Part shown: one piece after another, positions 34,797 through 42,369 of the stretch
Layout of the letters: every line of letters starts with the position of its first letter
How positions within the stretch are numbered: position 1 is the first letter of the stretch
Assembly (NCBI GenBank): GCA_964350445.1
Contig: CAYGKA010000003.1
Coordinates: 80,654-144,653, forward strand
Source of the DNA: Hwanghaeella sp964350445
Lineage (GTDB): Bacteria > Pseudomonadota > Alphaproteobacteria > UBA8366 > Aestuariispiraceae
Length of the DNA: 64,000 nucleotides
Direction of reading: 5' to 3'
Notes under the pieces: model-generated
Databases searched by the model: none
The model's input: only the letters and a program-made list of their open reading frames with translations
What the model was told of the DNA's origin: nothing
Made by a program: the position numbers and the translations under genes

Positions 34797-35324
34797 TCAG
34801 GTGATCGCGTCCAGCTCCTCGTCGGACAGGCAACCCGGCACGATGGTGATCGGGATCCGCAAGTTGCTCAATTCCTTGCCGGTCAGGTGGCTGACCACCG
34901 GCCCGGGCCCTTCGGACCCCGTGCTCGCCGCCAGGACGAGGATGGAGATGGTCTTGTCCTCCTGAAGCAGGGCGGCGACCTGCTGGGCCTCATCCCCCTC
35001 GCGGACGAACAGAATCGCCTGCTGACCGGTCGATCGGTTCACTTCCGCGGCGAACTTCTGAAGCAATGCCTCGCCCTGTTCGCGGTTTTCTTCGCGCATC
35101 AGGGTTTCGACGCCCAGCCAATGAACGAATTCGGTCGGTTGAACGACATGCAGCAAGGCAACGCGCCCGCCGGTCTTCTTCGCGCGTTTGCAGGCGAATT
35201 TGAGGGCGATGGGCATTTCCTCGGATTCGTCGACGACGACGAGGAATACCCGGTCGGATGCCGCCATGCTGGCCGTGCCCGCCGATGACGGTTTGCTGTC
35301 GGTATCGTTGTCCGTTTGGGTCAT
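34797..35324 (-). CDS. Universal stress protein (UspA family)
   Basis: This 175-residue protein has the Usp alpha-beta fold: VFLVVVDESEEMPIALKFAC, ALLHVV, then ISILVLAASTG and IPITIVPG. The ATP-binding glycine loop is only partly conserved (STGSEGPGP), so nucleotide binding is unsure. A 20-residue polar N-terminus precedes the domain. The ATG at 35324 has a GGAAGGG about 4 nt upstream; an upstream in-frame ATG lacks one. Confidence 0.85.
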   Translation of the reverse strand: MTQTDNDTDSKPSSAGTASMAASDRVFLVVVDESEEMPIALKFACKRAKKTGGRVALLHVVQPTEFVHWLGVETLMREENREQGEALLQKFAAEVNRSTGQQAILFVREGDEAQQVAALLQEDKTISILVLAASTGSEGPGPVVSHLTGKELSNLRIPITIVPGCLSDEELDAIT

Positions 35325-35401
35325 GCGACCCTTCCTTGCCCCATTCACGAGCCGTCGTTGCGGCGGGTAGAACGCCGTCGAAGGCTTTCGATGTAACGAT
35401 T

Positions 35402-35429
35402 AATGTACCAGGGTCGCGAAACAGCGCAA
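35402..35429 (-). promoter_or_regulatory. Candidate promoter of the uspA-like gene
   Basis: Minus-strand TTGCGC (35424-35429) and TACATT (35402-35407) are 16 nt apart, about 78 nt before the uspA ATG. Confidence 0.35.
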
Positions 35430-35496
35430 CGGAAAGCGACGTTCCGTCCCGGCGCCGCGGCTTTCGCGCGACGGGTCGTTCCCAATGGCGGACCCG

Positions 35497-36459
35497 CTAT
35501 TTCAGCAGGACGTTGATGATTTCCTTCAGCTGGGTGCGGGAGCGCAGCAAATAGAAGCCTTGCGCCGCCAGGTGGCTCGGCAGCACCAGCCCGTCGGGGC
35601 TTCCGTTGATGACCACCAGCGGATTCATCGACGCGGCGGCATGCATCGAGGACAACATCTGCGCCCAGAGGGAGGCGACTTCCTTTTCCGCAACCACGTT
35701 CTGGAAATCGGCCTGAAGGGCCGTCAGCAGCATGTAATAGCCGTAAAGCCGGCCTTTGTTGTGGTAGAAGACATCGTCGGCATAGATCGAAAACGCCGAA
35801 TACTGTTCCAGCGCGTCGCCCGTGGCGGCCGAGGCGGAGCCGAGATCGGAGGAGAACCGATCCAGCGTGGCCAGCAGGTTGTCGGCGCGCCGCTCGAACA
35901 CCGCATTGCCTTCAGACAGACGCCTGTTATAGACGCGCAGGGCCGCGGCCGCGTTGCGGTACTGCTCCGCCGAGCTGCGCTGCGGCAGCAGCGATTCGGA
36001 CACGTTGTAGTACCAGACATCCGGCGCGTATTTCAGGAAGCCCGTCGCCGCCTCCAAATCCGTGTCGGCGGCGCTGGAGCCGCGGATCCGGCCGATCTGG
36101 TCGGTCAACTCAATGGTGAACCGGCTGAGCGCGTCGCGAATCCCGGTCTGAAAATTTGGCATGTTGTCCAGCGCGGCCGACGGCATGAAGAACGGCGCCA
36201 TCGGCGTCCAGGAATTCTCCCGGGTTTCCCGCTCGATCAGGCGCACGGTCATCGCCACCGCATGGGATCCGCCCGGGGGCGGGTCCGCGACCAGCGTGGT
36301 GTCGTCGTCGATCTGATGCACGATGAGCATCCCGATCGGGTAATACAGAAGCGCCGCCAGGACGATAAACGCCATGGTACCGAGGGTCAGGCGCGCGGTG
36401 CGGCCGTCCGGCCGAGGCAGCGCGCGCAGGCGTTCGCCTAGTGCTAATCTATCCATCAT
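35497..36459 (-). CDS. DUF2333 family membrane protein
   Basis: This 320-residue protein has one N-terminal TM helix (about 27-46) and a large helical periplasmic region. It matches the DUF2333 family by SHAVAMTVRLIERE, WTPMAPFFMPSAALDNMPNFQTG, and YAPDVWYYNVSESLLPQRSSAEQYR. Its function is not known. Two ATGs (36459 and 36456) follow AGGA closely. A 6-bp hairpin GGTGAG/CTCACC (36471-36486) lies in the leader just before the ribosome-binding site. It is downstream of trpS on the same strand. Confidence 0.85.
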   Translation of the reverse strand: MMDRLALGERLRALPRPDGRTARLTLGTMAFIVLAALLYYPIGMLIVHQIDDDTTLVADPPPGGSHAVAMTVRLIERETRENSWTPMAPFFMPSAALDNMPNFQTGIRDALSRFTIELTDQIGRIRGSSAADTDLEAATGFLKYAPDVWYYNVSESLLPQRSSAEQYRNAAAALRVYNRRLSEGNAVFERRADNLLATLDRFSSDLGSASAATGDALEQYSAFSIYADDVFYHNKGRLYGYYMLLTALQADFQNVVAEKEVASLWAQMLSSMHAAASMNPLVVINGSPDGLVLPSHLAAQGFYLLRSRTQLKEIINVLLK

Positions 36460-36515
36460 GTCCTGACTTAGGTGAGGGTTCTCACCCCCACTTGCAATAC
36501 CGGTGCGGCCTCACC

Positions 36516-36536
36516 GTCGGGCATGAATGGCCCGAC
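36516..36536 (-). other. Hairpin downstream of trpS
   Basis: A perfect 7-bp stem GTCGGGC/GCCCGAC follows the trpS stop by about 27 nt but has no U-tract. It may stabilise the trpS 3' end or assist Rho-dependent termination. Confidence 0.45.
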
Positions 36537-36563
36537 AAAGCGAAACGGCGGGGATCGCCGGCG

Positions 36564-37589
36564 TCACTGGATGAAGCCGATGACCTCCCGCACTTCCCGG
36601 AGGATCGGGTTGGTGATGGCGCGCGCGCGTTCCGAACCTTCGCACAGGATCCGGTCGATTTCGGTGACGTCCTGCAACAGGCGCTGCATTTCCTCGCCGA
36701 TCGGGCCCAGCACCGATACCGCCACATCGGACAGGATCGGCTTGAATTCGGAGAACTGCTTGCCGCCGACTTCGGCCAGCGCCGCGTCCACGCCCATCCC
36801 GCGCAGGGCGGCATAGATGTTCACCAGATTCTGCGCTTCCGGGCGGCCTTCCAGGCCTTCCGCTTCGCTGGGCAGGGCTTCCGGGTCGGTCTTCGCCTTG
36901 CGGATCTTCTGCGCGATGGCGTCGGGACCGTCGGTCATGTTGATGCGGCTCATATCCGACGGGTCGGATTTCGACATCTTCTTGGTGCCGTCGCGCAGCG
37001 ACATGACGCGGGTCGCCGCGCCCAGGATCAAAGGTTCGGTCAGCGGGAAGAAGTCCGGCTTTTCCCAGTCGTTGTTGAACTTCGCGGCGATGTCGCGGGC
37101 CAGTTCCAGATGCTGCTTCTGATCCTCGCCGACCGGCACGTGGGTCGCCTTATAGGCCAGGATGTCGGCGGCCATCAGGTTCGGATAGACGAAAAGCCCG
37201 GTGGAGGCGTTCTCCCGGTTCTTGCCCGCCTTCTCCTTGAACTGGGTCATCCGGTTCAACCAACCCATCCGCGCGACGCAGTTGAAGATCCAGGCCAGCT
37301 CGGCATGGTCCTGGTTCTGCGACTGGTTGAACAGGATGTGCTTCTTCGGGTCGATGCCGCAGGCGAGCAGACCGGCCGCGACTTCACGGGTGTTCCGGCT
37401 CAATTCCTGCGGGTCCTGGAAGATCGTGATCGCATGCAGATCGACCAGGCAATAGATGCATTCGTAATCGTCCTGAAGCGCCGCCCAGTTCCGGATCGCG
37501 CCCAGATAATTGCCAAGGGTCAGGTTCCCCGTCGGCTGAATACCGGAAAAAATCCGATTTTCCACATTGGTCGCGGTGGTCATGGTCAA
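36564..37589 (-). CDS. trpS: Tryptophan-tRNA ligase
   Basis: This 341-residue class I aminoacyl-tRNA synthetase charges tRNA-Trp. The HIGH-like site is GIQPTGNLTLGNYLGA (16-31) and the KMSKS loop is intact (KKMSKSDPSD, near 200). FNQSQNQDHAELAWIFNCV and GEDQKQHLELARDIA are family blocks. The conserved start NRIFSGIQPTGNL is within a few residues of the chosen ATG. It follows murJ after a 222-nt spacer. Confidence 0.97.
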   Translation of the reverse strand: MTMTTATNVENRIFSGIQPTGNLTLGNYLGAIRNWAALQDDYECIYCLVDLHAITIFQDPQELSRNTREVAAGLLACGIDPKKHILFNQSQNQDHAELAWIFNCVARMGWLNRMTQFKEKAGKNRENASTGLFVYPNLMAADILAYKATHVPVGEDQKQHLELARDIAAKFNNDWEKPDFFPLTEPLILGAATRVMSLRDGTKKMSKSDPSDMSRINMTDGPDAIAQKIRKAKTDPEALPSEAEGLEGRPEAQNLVNIYAALRGMGVDAALAEVGGKQFSEFKPILSDVAVSVLGPIGEEMQRLLQDVTEIDRILCEGSERARAITNPILREVREVIGFIQ

Positions 37590-37670
37590 AAAGCTCCATA
37601 TGGTCGCGGATCCGCCCGGCGGCCGGAAGGTCCGAAACAGGTCTACTCATCGGTTAAACGGACGCCAGAT

Positions 37671-37694
37671 AATGAAGACGGCCCGAATGGGCCG
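37671..37694 (-). terminator. Weak terminator-like hairpin after murJ
   Basis: On the minus strand CGGCCC-ATTC-GGGCCG (6 bp, perfect) is followed by TCTTCATT. The U-tract is poor. It lies about 115 nt after the murJ stop. Confidence 0.4.
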
Positions 37695-37811
37695 CCGCAG
37701 GCTTTCCGGCGCGGTTATGCGTCCCGACGCCAGTGTGGTCAAGATGCGTGCAGGGCCGAATTCCCCGCCGAACCGCTTTATGCGGCCCGATCCGGCGCCG
37801 TCCAACGTCGC

Positions 37812-39362
37812 CTAGCGCTGCCGCCGCATTTGCCGCGCGACTTCCCGAAGATCGGTACCGCCCAAAAGCTGGGCGAGGCCGAAGAACAGGACCGTGCCGG
37901 CCAGGATCAATCCAACCAGGCCGGTGAATTTCTGTGCGAATCCCGCCAGAAACCACTCTCCCAGACCGTTTGCGCCTGCCCAGAGCGCCAGCGCCATCAC
38001 GACCGCGGCCAGCAGAACGCGCGGGACCGAGCGGCGCAGCCGCGCGTCGGGCTGGAAATGGCCGTCCCTGTGCAGCAGGAAGGCGAGGAACCCGGCATTC
38101 GCCCAGGCCGAAATCGCCGTCGCCAAGGCAATGCCGACATGGGCCATAACCTGCATCAGCCCGACCGCCAGGACGAGGTTCAGCGCGACGGCGCCGATCG
38201 CGATCTTGACCGGCGTCCGGGTATCCTCGCGGGCGAAGAAGCCGGGCGTCAGCGCCTTGATCAACACATAGGCGGGCAGCCCGATGGCGAAGGCGCGCAG
38301 GGCGTCGGCGGTGGCCACCGCGGCTTCGGCGCTGAAGGCGCCGCGTTCGAAAAGCGTCGAGACGATGGGCCAGGGAATGGCGATCAGCGCGGTCGCCGCG
38401 GGCAGGGTCAGCAGCAGCGTGACCTCGACCGCGCGGTTCATGCTGTACAGTGCCGCCTTGTGCTCGCCGGCCCGCAACTGCCGGGACAGCAGCGGCAGCA
38501 AGGCGACCCCGACGGCGACGCCCACCACACCCAAGGGCAGTTGGTTCACCCGGTCCGCGTAGTACAGAAAGGAGACGGAACCCTGACGCAGCAGGGTCGC
38601 CAGCAGGTCGCCGACCATGACATTGATCTGCACGACCCCGGCGCCCAGGATCCCCGGCGCCATCAGCGTCAACAGCCTTTTCACCCCCGGCGTCAGTCGC
38701 GGCAGGGGCAGCGGCACCATGATGCCGGCCTTGTGGCAGGCGGATGCCAGCATTGCGAATTGCAGCGCGCCGGCGATCGCCACGGCGACCGCAAGCGCGT
38801 GGCCGGGAAGGGCGAGCACATGGATGTGGATCAGGAACAGCGTCGCGATGAAGACAAGGTTCAGGATGACCGGCGCGGCGGCGGCGGCGGCGAACTTGCC
38901 GACCGAATTCAGCATGCCGGACATCATCGCCGACAGCACCATGAACAGAAGATAGGGAAAGGTGATCCGCGCCAGTTCCACGGTCAGGTCGAATTTCGCG
39001 GGCTCGTCGACGAAGCCGGCGGCCTGCACCGTCATGATCAGAGGCATGGCCGCCATGGCGATGACGGTGAGGACCAGGGTCCAGGCGGTCAGGACCGCGG
39101 CGACATCGGCGGCGAAGGCGTCGGCGGCGGCCTTTCCCTCGCCTTCCAGGCGGCGCGCGTAAAGCGGCACGAAAGCGGCGTTCATCGCCCCCTCGCCCAA
39201 CAGGCGGCGAAACAGGTTGGGGAATTTGAAGGCGATGAAGAACGCGTCGGCGACCATCCCGGCACCAAGGATCTGGGCGATCAGAACATCGCGGACGAAA
39301 CCCAGGATGCGGCTGGTCATTGTCCAGCCGCCGACGGTCGCTATGGAGCGGACGAGTTGCAT
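37812..39362 (-). CDS. murJ: Lipid II flippase MurJ
   Basis: This 516-residue inner-membrane MOP-superfamily flippase moves lipid II to the periplasm for peptidoglycan synthesis. About 14 hydrophobic segments are visible. It begins MQLVRSIATVGGWTMTSRILGFVRD and contains GDAFFIAFKFPNLFRRLLGEGAMNAAFVP-like sequence (with VAD), the classic MviN/MurJ N-terminal signature. STLFERGAFS and FFAREDTRTPVKI are later family blocks. It follows glnD with a 112-nt spacer, a conserved alphaproteobacterial order. Confidence 0.96.
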   Translation of the reverse strand: MQLVRSIATVGGWTMTSRILGFVRDVLIAQILGAGMVADAFFIAFKFPNLFRRLLGEGAMNAAFVPLYARRLEGEGKAAADAFAADVAAVLTAWTLVLTVIAMAAMPLIMTVQAAGFVDEPAKFDLTVELARITFPYLLFMVLSAMMSGMLNSVGKFAAAAAAPVILNLVFIATLFLIHIHVLALPGHALAVAVAIAGALQFAMLASACHKAGIMVPLPLPRLTPGVKRLLTLMAPGILGAGVVQINVMVGDLLATLLRQGSVSFLYYADRVNQLPLGVVGVAVGVALLPLLSRQLRAGEHKAALYSMNRAVEVTLLLTLPAATALIAIPWPIVSTLFERGAFSAEAAVATADALRAFAIGLPAYVLIKALTPGFFAREDTRTPVKIAIGAVALNLVLAVGLMQVMAHVGIALATAISAWANAGFLAFLLHRDGHFQPDARLRRSVPRVLLAAVVMALALWAGANGLGEWFLAGFAQKFTGLVGLILAGTVLFFGLAQLLGGTDLREVARQMRRQR

Positions 39363-39474
39363 GACTGAAGGCCTTTACGGGATTCCCCAATCTTTAAGAA
39401 GATTAAAGGGCACAAAGAAGGCGAAACAGCGGCAAAGGGAAGGCTTTTGGGGGGACGGTCGCGCCGGCGGCGCC

Positions 39475-42273
39475 TTATTCGGCGGCCTCCTTCGGCATCA
39501 ATTGCGGCGCTTCCTTGTCCCCGACCACGCCGCCGGGGCCGGCGATTTCCAGCACGTTCAGCAGCGCTTGGCGGATTTCCTTCAACTTGGTCTCATGGGT
39601 GATCTTCATGCCGAAGACGTCCTTGACGTAGAACACGTCCACCACCTGCTCGCCATAGGTGGAGATCTTGGCGGTGGTGATCTGGATGCCCAGGCGGAAA
39701 AGCGCCGTCGTCAGGCGATAGACCAGGGCCGGCCGGTCGCGGCCGTTCACTTCGACGACCGTGTGGGTGTTGGACGCCTTGTTGTCGATCAGCACGCGCG
39801 GGGCGACATAGAAGATCTCCATGCGGCTGGGGATCTGCGACGCCTTCCGGTCCAGTTCCTCAAGCGGCCTGACGCGGCCGGACAGGACCTGTTCGACCAT
39901 CACCGACAGCCGCGCGAGCTTGGAGGACGATTTGAAAGCGCCGCCGCCGGCGTCCTGAACAGTGAAGACGTCCAGCGCCATACCGTCCTTGAAGGTGGCG
40001 ATCCGTGCATCGACGATGCTGGCGCCGCAAACCGCCAGGGCGCCGGACAGCCGCGCGAACAGGCCGGGATGGTCTTCGGTGAAGATCGTGATCTCGGTGG
40101 CGTCCCGCTTGCTGAGAACCTGGATGTCGAGCGCCAGCGTCTGTTGCCGCAGTTCGGCTTCCCGAATGACGTCGGAATGGCGCAGCAGCTGTTCTGCATC
40201 GAAGGCCAGCAGATAGCCGTCCGACAGGCGGTCGATGTGGCGTTCGCGCTCGTGGTCGGGCCAATGGTCCAGCAGCCGGGCCAGGTCGCCACGGGCGGCC
40301 GCGACGCGCTGTTCCCGGCCAAGGCCGTCCAGGCCTTCGGTCATGAAGTCGAAGGCGCGATAGTACATGCCGCGCAGCAGGCTGGATTTCCAATTGTTCC
40401 AGACGTTCGGGCCGACGGCCCGGATGTCCACCACGGTCAGGCAAAGCAGCAGGCGAAGCCGTTCCGGCGATTGCACCAGGTCGACGAAGTCGATCACGGT
40501 TTTCGGGTCGTCGATATCCCGTTTGAAGGCGGTGTTGGACATTGCCAGATGATGCAGGACCAGCCAGGCGACGGTCTCCGTCTGTTCGTCCGACAAACCC
40601 AAGCGCGGGCAAAGGCTGCGGGCCACTTCGGCGCCAAGCTCCGAATGGTCGCCGCCGCGGCCCTTGGCGATGTCGTGCAGGAAGACCGCGACATACAAAA
40701 CCTCGCGCGACAGGATCGACGGCAGCAGCTTGGTCGCCAGCGGGTGGTCGTCGGCCAGTTCGCCGTTCTCGATGCGGTTGAGAATGCCGATGGCGCGGAT
40801 GGTGTGTTCGTCGGTCGTGTAGACATGGTACATGTCGTACTGCATCTGGGCCACGACACGGCCGAAATCCGGGATAAACTTCCCGAACAGCCCGCATTCG
40901 TTCATATGCCGAAGGGTGACCTCCGGGTTTATCTTTGACGTCAGAATGTCCATGAAAACGGCATTCGCGTCGGGATCGTCCCGGAACTCCTTGGTCACAT
41001 ATTTCAAATTGCGGGTGATGGATTTCAACGCGTCCGGATGGATCGCCATCCGGTTTTCATGCGCGACCTTGAAGATGCGCAGCATGTCGACCGGCTTGTT
41101 CTTGAAGTGCCCGCGCGCCAGTTCGTTCAGGCGGCCGCCCTCATGCGCGAACCCCGCGACCTCGCTGGCGCCGAGCAGTTTGGACAGGCTGAACAGGGGC
41201 TTCTTCTGGTGCTGTGCCTCCAACGCCGCACAGAAAATGCGGGTCAGGTCGCCGACATCCTTCGCGATCAGGAAATAATGCTTCATGAACCGCTCGACGC
41301 CGCTGGTGCCGGCATGGTCCGTATAGCCCATGCGCCGCGCCAGTTCCGGCTGGATGTCGAAGGTCAGCCGCTCTTCGGGCCGGTCGGTCAGGTAATGCAG
41401 GTGGCAGCGCAAAGTCCAAAGATACTGCTGCGCCTTGGCGAAGCGGGTCGCTTCCGCCTTGGTCAGGATCTTCTGGTCCACCAGTTCGGCAATATCGTGA
41501 ACCTGATAAAGATATTTCGAGGCCCAAAAGAGCGTATGCAGGTCGCGCAACCCGCCCTTGCCGTCCTTGATGTTCGGTTCCAGCACATAGCGGCTGTCGC
41601 CCATGCGTTCGTGCCGGCTGTCGCGCTCCGCCAGCTTGGCTTCCAGGAAGGCGGCGCCGGTTCCGCTTTGCACGTCCTTCTTGAAGGCGCGCAGGAAGCT
41701 GTTGAAAAGGCCCTTCTCGCCCCACACATAGCGGGCTTCCAGCATGGCGGTCTTGATGGTGATGTCAGACTTCGCCTGCCTCATGCAGTCCTCGATGGAA
41801 CGGGTCGCATGGCCGACCTTCAGACCCATATCCCACAGCGTGTAAAGAATTTCCTCGACCAGCTGCTCGACGCGGGCGGTAATCTTGTAGTCATGCAGGA
41901 AAAGCAGGTCGATATCGGAATAGGGGGCCAATTCGCCCCGCCCATATCCCCCGACGGCCAGAATGCTCAATTTTTCCGACTTTGTGGGATTGCCGGACGG
42001 ATAAAGATGGGCTGCCGCGCTATCGTGAATGACGCGGATCAGCTGGTCGATCAGATAGGCATGCGCCTGGACCGTTTTCGCTCCGTCATGGCTTTCGAAA
42101 AAGCGGCGTTCGATTTCGTCCCGCCCCTTGTTAAGCGCATCCTTGTACAAGGCCAGCAGCTTCGGCTTGCGGTCCGCCTCGTTCAGGCCCTGCGCGAACA
42201 GCCCGTCCACCGCCTCCGCAAGGGCGCGGCGGTCGATCAGCTGGCGGCGTTTCTCTATCCCTGTGATATCCAT
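39475..42273 (-). CDS. glnD: Bifunctional uridylyltransferase/uridylyl-removing enzyme GlnD
   Basis: This 932-residue nitrogen sensor uridylylates PII when glutamine is low and removes UMP when it is high. The nucleotidyltransferase site GGYGRGELAPYSDIDLLF (108-125) has the G-G and D-x-D pattern. A PII-uridylyltransferase central domain follows. The HD domain is near 520-560 (FLHDIAKGRGGDHSELGAE), and two ACT domains span about 735-925 (FTEDHPGLFARLSGAL and VNGRDRPALVYRLTTAL), the glutamine-sensing part. All domains look intact. It lies downstream of mutS. Confidence 0.97.
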   Translation of the reverse strand: MDITGIEKRRQLIDRRALAEAVDGLFAQGLNEADRKPKLLALYKDALNKGRDEIERRFFESHDGAKTVQAHAYLIDQLIRVIHDSAAAHLYPSGNPTKSEKLSILAVGGYGRGELAPYSDIDLLFLHDYKITARVEQLVEEILYTLWDMGLKVGHATRSIEDCMRQAKSDITIKTAMLEARYVWGEKGLFNSFLRAFKKDVQSGTGAAFLEAKLAERDSRHERMGDSRYVLEPNIKDGKGGLRDLHTLFWASKYLYQVHDIAELVDQKILTKAEATRFAKAQQYLWTLRCHLHYLTDRPEERLTFDIQPELARRMGYTDHAGTSGVERFMKHYFLIAKDVGDLTRIFCAALEAQHQKKPLFSLSKLLGASEVAGFAHEGGRLNELARGHFKNKPVDMLRIFKVAHENRMAIHPDALKSITRNLKYVTKEFRDDPDANAVFMDILTSKINPEVTLRHMNECGLFGKFIPDFGRVVAQMQYDMYHVYTTDEHTIRAIGILNRIENGELADDHPLATKLLPSILSREVLYVAVFLHDIAKGRGGDHSELGAEVARSLCPRLGLSDEQTETVAWLVLHHLAMSNTAFKRDIDDPKTVIDFVDLVQSPERLRLLLCLTVVDIRAVGPNVWNNWKSSLLRGMYYRAFDFMTEGLDGLGREQRVAAARGDLARLLDHWPDHERERHIDRLSDGYLLAFDAEQLLRHSDVIREAELRQQTLALDIQVLSKRDATEITIFTEDHPGLFARLSGALAVCGASIVDARIATFKDGMALDVFTVQDAGGGAFKSSSKLARLSVMVEQVLSGRVRPLEELDRKASQIPSRMEIFYVAPRVLIDNKASNTHTVVEVNGRDRPALVYRLTTALFRLGIQITTAKISTYGEQVVDVFYVKDVFGMKITHETKLKEIRQALLNVLEIAGPGGVVGDKEAPQLMPKEAAE

Positions 42274-42369
42274 GCGGCGAAACTAGAAGAATCCGTGGGT
42301 TTTGGCGAGGTGTGTTCTATCGGGGAGTCGTTAAGATAAAGCGAAGATCCGCTTCGGAAAGCGTGTCCC

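Noticed and set aside
36441..39368. 975-codon plus-strand open frame opposite trpS and murJ
   Set aside because: It spans two well-supported genes and their spacer, with Gln/Arg/Gly-rich composition and no domain; an antisense shadow.
42330..42356. Small hairpin CGAAG/CTTCG between mutS and glnD, followed by CTTTATCTT on the minus strand
   Set aside because: A 5-bp stem with a broken U-tract is too weak to call as a terminator.
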